Notes under the pieces: generated by a model | Database searches by the model: none | Told to the model about the DNA's origin: nothing | Seen by the model: the letters and a program-made list of their open reading frames with translations, nothing else | Source of the DNA: Dentipellis sp. KUC8613 | Lineage: Eukaryota; Basidiomycota; Agaricomycetes; Russulales; Hericiaceae | Assembly: GCA_002286715.1 (NCBI GenBank) | Contig: NSJX01000022.1 | Coordinates: 167,770-231,769, forward strand | Length of the DNA: 64,000 bases | Direction of reading: 5' to 3' | Translations under genes and position numbers: made by a program | Part shown: piece by piece, positions 54,319-64,000 of the stretch | Position numbering within the stretch: position 1 is the first letter of the stretch | Layout of the letters: every line of letters begins with the position of its first letter

Positions 54319-55787
54319 CTAGATGGAGGGATCCAGTACTTGAGCGTGAGCTTGAGTCGCGTCAGACAGGCCAGCTATAGTCCACCTACGCTGGGGGATC
54401 ACATTTAAGTCTGGCTGAATGTCCTCATTTTGGGGCCTCTCGACTCCTCGTCGGCCGCTCGCAGACTTGCTGCGCGCCGGCCCGCTCCCTGCAGTCGGAT
54501 CCCTCTCACGCTCGAACCCAAACCGTGGAGACCTGGCCTGCGATACTCCACGCTGGACCTCCGGGTCCAACTCTGGTTCGTCCACGGCGGCGGGCGGCAG
54601 CTGCACTGAGCTATGGCCCACTGCTAAAAAATTCTTCATCTCCGTGACGATGCGGTCGCCCACCATTCTCTCCCTCTGCGCCCTGCGCTCCTCACCCTGT
54701 GCCTGGCGCTGGCGGTACAGCTTGAAACACTGCTTGCGCTCGAGCCCCGGCTGGCGCGCGCGCTCGGCGTACCCGATGTGGTCCAGCGCGGAGGTCAGCG
54801 CCATCTGCCGGTCGACATCGAACCGGATCCAGTCGACCTCCTCGCCGAATTTGCACATCGTGAGCGTCATGAGGTCCTCTGCGGAGAGCCCGAGCCCGCG
54901 CTCCCGCGCGACGCCTAGCAGCTTGAACTCGCGCATCCGCAGCCGGTACAGGGCCTGGATCTCGCGCATGTGCTCCGCACGCGCCTTGTCGAACAGCTTG
55001 TCGTCCACCTCCGCCAGGTCAGCGCCCGCGTCCGAGCCCGACGTGCGCGACGTCTGTAGTGGCGCACTACCGTTAACGGGGGACTCGGTCGCGAGTCCCT
55101 TGTGCTGCCACTCTTGCCGAGGCGCAAAGGTGGACTCCAGGGACCGCGCGGCGCCTTCCAGCGCCGAGAGGAACCCAGCGCTGACGAGGTACCTGTGCTC
55201 TGCGGCAGTGAGGGTGGGCAGGGTGATCACTTCCACGTCGCCGTCGGGTCCTTGGATATCCGGCACGCATGCGGTGAGACTAACCCGCACTTCGTCGCCG
55301 TCTTGCTGGACGCGGACGCGCGTGCGGGGCTGGTCGGACAGAGATTAGGATGCGCGCTTCAGGGTGACAGTGAGAACTTGCCTGTAGAGGGTCCAGTTGT
55401 CCTTGTGAGTGACGCGGACTCATTTGGCTAGGAATTGCTCCGGCCACTGTGGAAATCGGCGGCAATTCTGGATAGGGGGTCAGCAACATGCGATGTGGCG
55501 AGGATTGCTGCCAAGCGTACCTTCCGCTTCGCTGCCCGAATCTGGCGAACCAAACAATGCGTTGTAGTCGTGCGCCTCCTCATTTGTCATCGTCCTTTTC
55601 CACTCATCCTCGCTCATGCTAGCCGATATCAAGGTCCACTGCCACTCAGCTTTGACGTACGCCACAAATGCACGAAGCTTGTCAGTGGCACTTCGTATTT
55701 GCTCCCTGTCGAATTATAGGACCGTACATAGATATCTCATCGTATATGAAAGAAGCAATTCATGGCGCACCAGCGGCCTGGGGACAT
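54319..55787 (-). CDS. Unknown protein, probably helical, with 5' end unresolved
   Basis: Exons 55521-55705, 55382-55467 and 54319-55329 are in frame; with a minimal start at the ATG at 55787 (exon 55771-55787) the product is 432 aa. The frame stays open a little further upstream (HSARRTQLETELQGLKESP), so the true start may lie in an additional exon; a TATAAG at 55976 marks a plausible promoter. Features: SMSEDEWKRTMTNEEAHDY, a beta-like stretch RTRVRVQQDGDEVRVSLTAC, the LTAAEHRYLVSAGFLSALEG helix, and a long helical region (MREIQALYRLRMREFKLLG, QCFKLYRQRQAQGEERRAQ). The C-terminus is Pro/Ser-rich. The second intron uses a GC donor (CAG|GCAAGT). No domain recognised. Confidence 0.65.
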
Positions 55788-58700
55788 TGGGGACTCCTTC
55801 AGACCCTGCAGCTCCGTTTCCAGCTGCGTACGGCGTGCTGAATGCTGAGCATGGAATGCAGCGAAGAACCCGGAGATGGTGTTGTTTCATCTGGATGAGT
55901 CGAGCAAGCTTGCGGAGGCGCAGACATACTGAACAGAAGGAAGGGGTTTGTGGAAGAGGACAGTGTTGTCGAGTACTTATAGGGTAGGGTAGGACGGCGC
56001 TGTTCGGAACTTCGACGTTCTCGCTTTGTTCTTTTGCTGAGTACGTCAAAATGCGGAGAGCGCATGCGTCTGACGCCTCAACGCCTAGAAGATCGCGAAG
56101 GAGTGTGCAGCGAAGAAAGCGCGTTGGAAAGTTGTGTTGGAGGTAAATGCTAGAAGGGTATCAGAGAGCCGCCTCAGCGTCCCACCAGCGTCCCATGGAG
56201 GTGCCTGTCTTGCCTATGATCGCAAATCCAGGCGTCGTACGCTTTGCGTATGCTCATTCCTGCGCGGGTTTTTGGATTTTAGTTACTACATACCTTCCAG
56301 ACTGTTTGCAGTCGGCCATTGTGCCGATTGTATGCTAGTCAGGTCAATCGCCGGTATTGACCTGTTGGATGGTTGTTGGACATCCAAGGTTCAAGATAAT
56401 AAGGAGCCCATACCAATTGGACCATGGGCGTCTAAATGGACAGGCGTCGCTATGTTCGCCAATCAAAAGGTAAAAATCCAGAGGCGCGGAGGTCATGTCA
56501 GAGGTCGCAATGAACACCGAGGTGCGAGTTGATGGCTATATGCGGCCTCTCAGCTCCAGGGAAAGCGGAGAAGCATCGCGCCTCCCTTGTTCCGAATTAA
56601 ACAGGCGCCCTTCCCGCCTTCTCATACCCTCCATCTCGCCATTTTCTCCCTAGGACCTTCATCCCGCCAGCCCCGCAGGGGGATACGGAACGGTCTTAGA
56701 AAGGAGCAGACGAGGTGAAGCTTGATGAGCTTGAAGTCAGCTAAAAGCTTGATGTCATCGAGAGAGTTTGTGCTCAGTACTGCGGATATTCGCAAACCGA
56801 GGTGGCGCAGGTTGTCATTGCAGCGCTAGACGTGCGGTGGCTGTTGAATTCATATGAATCGCACATTGATATTTCCCGAAGGACTTCGCGTCGTTCAGTT
56901 CAGTGGCTGGTAACAGCCACAGAGACCCGATGGCGAAACAAGCCCAGAAGCAACAGGGTGTCGTGGACAGGACCATGGAGACCTGATTGTTTGCAACGGA
57001 CAATATCAGCCAACGCGTCACAGAGGCTGGGGTACTTACTACATGTCAATATGCATGAGTCCAGGTTTCGGCAGCCTAGATGCATGATCAGGGCGTACGT
57101 ATGGAAGAGAAGGGGCGAAGGGACCCTCATAATCCGCAAGCGTCAGGAAGTCCAACGTTTGGAAGAGTCCCCATCTTCGTCCTTCCTCGACGAACAAGGC
57201 ATGGACGTCAACATCGCCGCAATGGCGAGCATCAGAGCTCCTGCGGGACGCACCAGCACCTGTATCACTCATACACAGACTACATCTTCAGCAAACAACA
57301 CCGGGATTCAAACCCTCAAAAGGTTCGCTGCATGCGCCTGCACCCTCGATTGCGTCCATTTGCAATAAACGCCCAAATACGTGCCTCACGTCCTGGACCT
57401 CATGTTCACCCCGGACTCGAGTCCCGGACCTGGGGCTCGCCCTGCACCCTGCACTGCAGGGAAGATGGAAAATAAGTACGCATCAGCAAGATCGCAAACA
57501 AAACACAGATGAAGATGAAGTGCTGAAATTAAATACCGTCCAGACGGAGGTCTAGGTCCAGGTCGCGGACGTCCGACTTCCGACGCTCTGAATCGCATTA
57601 CCAACTGGTCCGCCCCCATCTTTCTCTGCGTGCCATCCAATACGATCCTTGGGGCAATCATCGCGATGCCCGAAGCACGTCGGCATGCTTCTTCCCTCTG
57701 ACTCCCATCAGTCTCCATGAACCCCGGACTACGATCTCCAGGCGCCGGGGCTGCTTATGGCGAAGCGCCCGCCTGCGAAACGCTGAGACGAGGGATATGG
57801 ACATCGCGGAGGATCAGGATCGCGAGACGCTAGCGCTGGGAGCCGAACATCCGCGTTCGCGAGCGTGTCGAGGCCACTGGTGATTCGGCGCGATCGGTGA
57901 GATGGGCGAGTGACGAGCCGAGTCCTAATATTGAGTTTTGGGGCTTGAGCTTGAATACCTCAAATGTCGATGTCTATGATTGCAATCGAGCGCGTTAGAG
58001 AGGATATTGATCAAGATCAACAGTATAACGAAATGAAGCACACCTCTGATCAATTACAAGTGCGTCGTCTCCTAAAGCTATTCTCTCGGTCGTACAATGT
58101 GCCCTTCAGGCAATCATCTCCGCCTCCACACCCCGGCCTACATGCCTACACCCAGAGATGTTACACCAACACCAGATGACGACGATCGCGACGCACCAGC
58201 TTCAAGTACACCCAAGAGTACATCGGTCTCCAATCTGACGAAGCCCGCGGTCGTAGACTGCACACTACAATCGTCCGCGCTCCGGTAGTATCCACGCTCA
58301 AGTCCACCAGCGCTCAAATACACAGAATCCTGAGTCCCAGTCCCGAGTCCTGATCCAAGGAGCGCCTGGAGTTCAATCGGACAATCAGAAACACAATACT
58401 CTAATAGGCATCATGATAAAAAAAGACGAGGGTACATGCACACCTCAAAGCCAGACAGCTCGAGCTCAACGCTCAACGCTCAACACCCAGCGCTTAGCGT
58501 TCGCATCCGGGCCTCGAGGCTACGATCGTAGCCGCGACCACGGCCATCGATGATGGACACTGGCAGGAATGATGAATCCAACGTCGTTTCAGGAAACCCC
58601 CCAGCTGTCGATCCAGAGATCCTCGTGCAACGTTCCACGGCCACGACAGTCACAGCTCAGCGCTCAGCGCTGAGACTCCGCGACCGCGCCTACGATAGCA

Positions 58701-60755
58701 CCGGGCGCGGTTCAGACAGCGACACTCCAACACTCCAACAAACAGTCAGAGGCCTGTACAGATCCGAGTCAGGGTTCAGCGGGAGAGCGAAATAGCAAAA
58801 CACGAACTTTACCATGATGCCCGCCCAAGTCGCCGGCCGCTACACACATCCGTATATGCGCCGCGCCCACAGCCCACAGCGCTAGGGTTGCCCTACGATC
58901 ACATATGAATCCCCTACGTTCAGTATTCAGTATGATCAGCATTATTTAAGCATTAGAGGAGCATCAGCATCAGCATCAGCGATAAGTACCGCGATGCTGG
59001 GTAACTCTGATGTCCGAAATGTCCTCCGCCCGGCGCGAATCAGAGTTCCACCCCAGTGAGCATGAGCATGACTGTTGCCAACACGACACGACGCAATGCG
59101 AGCCGCATAAGTGCATATATGCGCGCCTATGTTACTGTATACGCGAATGGGCGCGGAGGTCGAGGCTGCGCGCGTGCGGTGTATGTGCATGCTGCAGCAC
59201 ATGGAGGTCCACGGTCGACGTCTTGATATATGCATGGCGTATGATATATGAAGTCCCGCTGCACATACGGAAGACCAATACCTGAAGCAAGCAAGGAAGT
59301 AACAGTTCCAAGTTATGTAGTCGGAGATCCGCGGCCATTATCATCATCGTCGTCGAACAATTCCAGCGCTCGCTCGCACTCACGCTCACAGCAAGTCTAA
59401 CATGTGCAGCTACTTGAAGAATCCTAGAATTCAAATTCTACCGTTCATTCATTCGACACCCCCTCCTTCAATCTACTGTATGTACCCCCACGCAGCCACA
59501 TTTAACTACACCAGCTGCGACCCAAAGACCGATCGCAAGCCAAAGTCCTACAATACGTACGTACTTACAATAAAAACACAATAACAACAAGTAAGAGTAA
59601 GGGTAAGAGGTGAGAGTCTGCCGCCCCGGTCGAGCGCCGCGCGGGGCCGACCAGTGCCCCGTGCGGGCGGGCGCGAGCGCGCGTGCAGCCCGAGCACTGT
59701 AGTGGTGACTCTGGATCTGCGGGGCGGCTTTTAGTCTGAGAGAGGGGATAAAACGATAAAGCGAGAGAGAGAAGGAGATCTATGTGTGTTAAATAATATG
59801 CGGATGCGGCGGATGAGGATGAGGATGAATGAGGTATGCACAATGACGAGGGAGGCGGGTGGAGGGGGGAGGTGGAAGGGGGATGGTGTGAATGCGTTTG
59901 TTCGATGAGAATGCGGACGAGGACGAGGATGGGATGTATCGACAGCGAGGCGAGCGCACAAAGCGAGACGAAGGAAGGCGAAAGGCGAAGACAGATGCGA
60001 CGAGGACTGAAAACCGAAACCCGGAAACCGAAACCCTGAAGCGGCCGAGAACCCAGAATGAGGATGAAAACGAGTGCTGGAGGAGCGGAGGGGGATGGGA
60101 GGGGAGGAGGAGCAGACGACGCGACGCGACTGCTGGGACGAGCATAGGAGGGGAGGGTGAAGGAGGCAGGGCGGGGGAAAGGGAGAGGAAGAAGAGAAAA
60201 GCATAGGGAGCGTGAGTGTCTATGAAGATCGATCAAACATAAAAGGAAACCAAAAGGAGCGTGTCGGGGTCTGAGCAGAGCATAAGGAGCGTGAGCGTAA
60301 ATGTCGATACAAATACGAGATTGTCGAAGGAGAGTGCGAGTGCGAATGCGAGCGCGAGCAAGAGAAAAGGAAACCGAAACAGAAAGCTAGGTAAAAGAAT
60401 GTAGCGGGTTGAATACAAACAGGTATAACCGTAGTCGGGCCGGGGCCGAGTAGCGTGTACAGGGGGTTGTACAACAGAGCTGTTGCGTAGAGACAATATG
60501 TGGGGCGATATTACAACCTTGCGGGTGCCTAGAGGTACAGGATCCACGGATTGCAATGTATGGTACTTGTTATTTGCGGAATATGCAGTGTCGCGTTGAC
60601 GGTAGAATGCGGGTGTTGTACAAGGCGCTGTGGCCTGGTATAGGATGGAAATGCTCGTCGGGAGGGGGTCGTGTGTGCGTGTGTGTGTAGGGTGTTCGGG
60701 CGGGCCGCCGGGATCTCGTCTTCGTTTCGTTCAGGCGCGAGGAACGAAGCGGTGC
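55788..60755. other. Five-kilobase gene-poor region
   Basis: No gene supported. Short frames at 56134-56532 (plus) and 57039-57272 (minus, MSDTGAGASRRSSD...) are possible exons only. Low-complexity stretches occur: GCTCAACGCTCAACG-type units near 58467-58500, CATCAG units near 58960-58981, and purine-rich DNA over 59740-60220. The end is the 3' flank of the next gene. Confidence 0.45.
55976..55981 (-). promoter_or_regulatory. Possible TATA box of the 54319-55787 gene
   Basis: TATAAG on the minus strand, 190 nt upstream of the minimal ATG. Confidence 0.4.
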
Positions 60756-63190
60756 TTAGAACCGCTTCTTCTCCTCGAGCCACGAAAGCACGACGCTCCC
60801 GGCTCCCTTGATGTTGACCTGGGCCTGCAGACGACACACCTGCGCAGGCACGTCAGCAAAGTCATCATTCCAGGCGACAACGCAAGGCACGTACCGTCTC
60901 TGCGACCTCGGCTTTCTTCCATCGAATCTCCATCGCGCCGTTAGGGCGCCGTCCGACCTTGCTGACCTCGCCGAACCCCTCGCACCACTTCTTCACCGCC
61001 TGCTCGCCCCGCACGTCGTCGGCAGCGATGCCGCTCACGATGAGGCGGCGGCCCTTGCCCTTGCCCGGCCGGCTCGCCCACGACATGCGCTTGCGCTTCT
61101 TGATCGTCTCCTCGTCCTCCGAGAATGCGCTCGGGGACGTAGGCGGCGTGGGAAGCGGCAGCGCAAACGCCGAGTCCGTCACGTACCCCGCGTTCGAGAT
61201 GTACGACGCATCCGGCGAAGTGAGATATCCCGACGCAGAGATGTACGACGCGGAGGTCGCGGAGTCGGAACGCCCGCGGGAGCGCAGCCCAAAGTCGGCA
61301 TTGAACGTGGCCTCCGATACGGGCGACTGCTGGTCCTCGATGATGGGGAACGCAGGCTTGAGCGTGCGGAGGGTGCTTTCTCTGGGCGAGAAGAGCTGGG
61401 GCGCAGGCGTCGAGGGCAGTGAGGCAAAGGGGTCCGGCTCCGGCGTGAGCGAAAAGCGGCCCATGAGCGGCGTGGGCGGCATCGACAGCATGGGGGTCGG
61501 AGGGACGTCGTCGGGCGACGTCGAGCTCTTTTTCGGGGTGCCCGAGCGCTTGAAGCCAAGAGTCGACAGGACACGGCGGCGGATGGACTTGCCCTTGGGG
61601 CTTTTCTCGCTCTTGTCCGACCTCGTAGGCTTCTCGGCGTCAGACGCCTTGGCAGGCGCATCTTCGCCATGGACGGAAGTGCCGACGCTCCAGCGGCTCA
61701 CGCAGTGGTCCATGCCGGCAGGGTAGACACTGAGAAACCCCTGGTTGCTCAGCGCAGGTGCGCTAGGAGGCGGCACATGCACGTACTCCTCGTCCTCCTG
61801 CTCGACGACGGGGAGGTGGATTTGCGAGGGGAACGCACTACCAGGCGCACGGCTCTGCATGGAGGACATGGAAGAAGAGACGGTAAGAGGAGGGGTGCGG
61901 TCGATGGTGCTTGTGGGCGTCGGCGTTGTCGGCGTCGTAGGGGCGGCCGGCACGGGGACGGCGGGGTCAGGGCCGAGCGAAAAAGAAAGGGTGGTTGAGA
62001 TCGAGGGGAAGCGGGAGGCCCGGCTCCGGAGGGACGCATAGGACGCCGAAGAGGTGAGCACGGGCGGCGAGGGCGGCGCGTCGGCCACAGACGAAACGGT
62101 CGAACGCGCCCGGAGAGAGGCGTAAGACGCTGACGTCATCAGCGTGTGCTCCTGGCTTGTGCGGTCCCGAAGCGAGGCATATGAGACAGACGAGGTGAGG
62201 ACATGGTCCCGTTCCAATCTAGGCTCGGGAGATCCCTTTGGGCTTGTCTTGCGCCGAACAACAGGCGACGACGGAAGCGAATAGCCATACGGTGACGGCG
62301 GGATCGCAGGGAAGGTGGGTGTCTGCGGGGACGTTGATGTGGATGTCGTCGGCGTATAGGAGGGGAAGACGGCGGACGAGGGAGAAGAGGGGAAGGGCGG
62401 CGTAGGCACGGACACGGAAGACGAGTAAGGGACAGGTACCTCGTCGTCGGGAACGGAGGGAAGAGGCTGTAGACGCAGATAGACAGAAGCACGTCAGTGG
62501 AGGTTGGTCGGCGGGAATCGAACAGACGTGAACAGGGACGGGAATACGTACCTTGTCACGGTTGGACCCAGAGCGGGCACGTCGGATATGGCTGTCCCTG
62601 CGACGGACATCCTGCTCGCTCTCATGCGTCGCGGTCGTCGTCGTCGACGGCGGCGGCGCAGGGCGCCAGGTGTTCATCTCCTGAAGGAGGAGCTCGAGAG
62701 CCTCTTCACGCGATGTATCGGCGCTGGCACGTGCAGCTGTCAACGCGCTGTCACATGGCGGCGCGGGGAACAGGTCGTACTTCTCCAGGTCGCGCGCTGC
62801 CTTCTCGTCGTGTGCATGCACGACTTGACGCTCGATGGGGAACACGTAGTCCGCATCGTCGTCGTCCACGCTCGGCCTCAGTCGAGGGTTGAGTGGTCGC
62901 ACGACGTCGCGTGGGATCACGTAGTCTCGGGCGTCGTCGAAGTGAAAGTCGTCGGGGAGGAGTGAGGATTCGCGGAGGGCGTAGTGCTGCGCGAACTCGT
63001 CGTGCTCGCAGTCGAGGTCGTGTTCTGCGAGCGCGAAATCACACTGCGCGGCGATCCACCGGTGTGTGCGCGCGTCGCGTTTGACGTCGAACGGGGCGTC
63101 TTCGGCGAGGTCGTGGAGGATGCGGTCGCGTGTGCACGCGTCGGAATGGGTGTCGATGTCGATGCTGGAGGTGTCGAAGTAGGGCGGCAT
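60756..63190 (-). CDS. Ser/Pro-rich protein with RRM-like C-terminal domain (764 aa)
   Basis: Exons 62552-63190, 60895-62466 and 60839-60756 join in phase 0 at both introns to 764 aa. The N-terminus (1-213) is acidic (MPPYFDTSSIDIDTHSD, DCEHDEFAQHYALRE). The middle is Ser/Thr/Pro-rich and low complexity, with three (V/A)SYASLR(D/A/S)R repeats at about residues 280-355 and two basic clusters (KGKSIRRRVLSTLGFKR; KKRKRMSWASRPGKGKGRR). The end, residues about 686-764, reads RRLIVSGI ... AVKKWCEGFGEV ... GAMEIRWKKAEVAETVC ... INIKGAGSVVLSW: a beta-alpha-beta-beta-alpha-beta order compatible with an RNA-recognition motif, though the aromatic RNP residues are weak. Probable nucleic-acid or protein-binding role by inference. 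Confidence 0.83.
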
Positions 63191-64000
63191 CGCGCGGGGG
63201 GCGGGGAGGCTTGAGGGAGCGGGTGGGCGTCGCGGAGGCGAAAGTCAAAGCTGCGTGTATAAGAACCGAGTCAATATGTGCTTGGGAAAATTTGAGGGCA
63301 TGTGGCTGCATGAATACGTACGCGAGCTGTATTGCGATCAACGAGAGGGAGGCGCGCGGGGCGGGAGGTGTTGCTGTTGCTGGTGTCGGGGGCGGGATGG
63401 GCGGGACGGGGGCGGACGCGTGGTGTAGCACGGAAGTAAAGTGCGGAGGGAAGGAAAGGAGGAAGGCCGAGGGGGTGTTTATGTAGAGGATCCCGAGCGT
63501 GGCGGATTGGCGACGTCCCTTCGAACCTTCACAACAATTCCAATTCCCATCTTTTTTCCGCCCGCTCGTGGCCATGGACCCGCTCCGGCCCTCCGGCGCA
63601 GACGTAATCCACACCCTCGTTTCTCCCTCGCATTGCCCCGGACGCCCTCCCACGCCACCATGCCCTGCCTTATTTGGCTCTACCGCCGGCCTCGCGCCCG
63701 ACGAACAATATTCACCGCTGTCCGCGGGTTTTGTGACTGCTGTGACGGGCCCGCCTCGTTGCACTTTGGTCCGACACGTTGTGCGGCCAGCGGTGATTAT
63801 TTGTGAAGGCCTTCATCGCCGCCGCCGTCTGGCCTCATGTCGGGCCCATGAAGCGCACTTCCGTCTCGGTGGGTATGTCGCTATCTCTCGCAGCACCGCG
63901 CCCATCGCCATCATATGCATATCATGTCCTCTCTCGAAACTCTCCCATCATTCATTTCGACCTCCTGCCAGAGCTCAGCTGGAGAAACCCCTCGTCGAAT
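63191..64000. other. Upstream region of the RRM-like gene, window end
   Basis: Promoter of the minus-strand gene; a further gene may begin beyond the window. No TATA box of good match. Confidence 0.45.

Noticed and set aside
56134..57368. Plus-strand frames of 130-190 codons
   Set aside because: No motif, no splice continuity, and codon use unlike the confident genes.

Overview
The window looks like nuclear DNA of a filamentous basidiomycete, probably an Agaricomycete. Genes are dense and lie on both strands. Most are broken by short introns of about 50-90 nt with GT(A/G)NGT donors. Codons are GC-rich in the third position. tRNA genes carry the canonical intron after position 37, and the proteins are fungal types (14-span MFS drug/amino-acid transporters, a Mup1-like methionine permease, GABA/choline-type APC permeases, Rds1-like ferritin-fold secreted proteins, Pex13, PMP3 proteolipids). 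The exact taxon cannot be read from the sequence. All gene models below were spliced by eye; where exon sums are given, they were checked for reading-frame closure.

Layout: 0.1 kb tRNA-Met; 2.2-4.3 kb DHA2-type MFS transporter; 4.9-5.5 kb small unknown gene; 5.8-7.9 kb vacuolar-basic-amino-acid-type MFS transporter; 8.2 kb tRNA-Arg; 8.6-9.8 kb HpcH/HpaI aldolase; 10.1-13.4 kb two tandem Rds1-like ferritin-fold secreted proteins; 14.8-16.8 kb methionine permease; 18.4 kb tRNA-Lys. From 19.5 to 32.3 kb lies an array of GABA/choline-type permeases. An ancestral block of one plus-strand and two minus-strand genes appears to have been duplicated. It then decayed unevenly: three copies look whole, one has lost 24 conserved residues in frame, and two are collapsed remnants.

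From 32.4 to 47.5 kb are two long intronless coiled-coil proteins ending in the same WHPD-containing domain. They flank an unknown Ala/Pro-repeat protein, the peroxisomal import protein Pex13 and a tandem pair of PMP3 membrane proteolipids. From 48 to 56 kb there are three small related minus-strand genes of unknown function (same intron position, YG-x-NR at the splice junction), an identical second tRNA-Arg, and one larger unknown gene. The stretch 55.8-60.7 kb has no gene I can defend. A two-intron gene for a serine-rich protein with an RRM-like C-terminus occupies 60.8-63.2 kb.

Transport is the common theme of the left half (major facilitators, methionine permease and the APC array), together with secreted stress-type proteins. 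I see no biosynthetic cluster, transposase, retroelement, CRISPR or phage element. I do not find a convincing new multi-gene system. The strongest leads are the permease array with its graded decay, the three-member unknown family at 48-52 kb, and the paired WHPD coiled-coil proteins.
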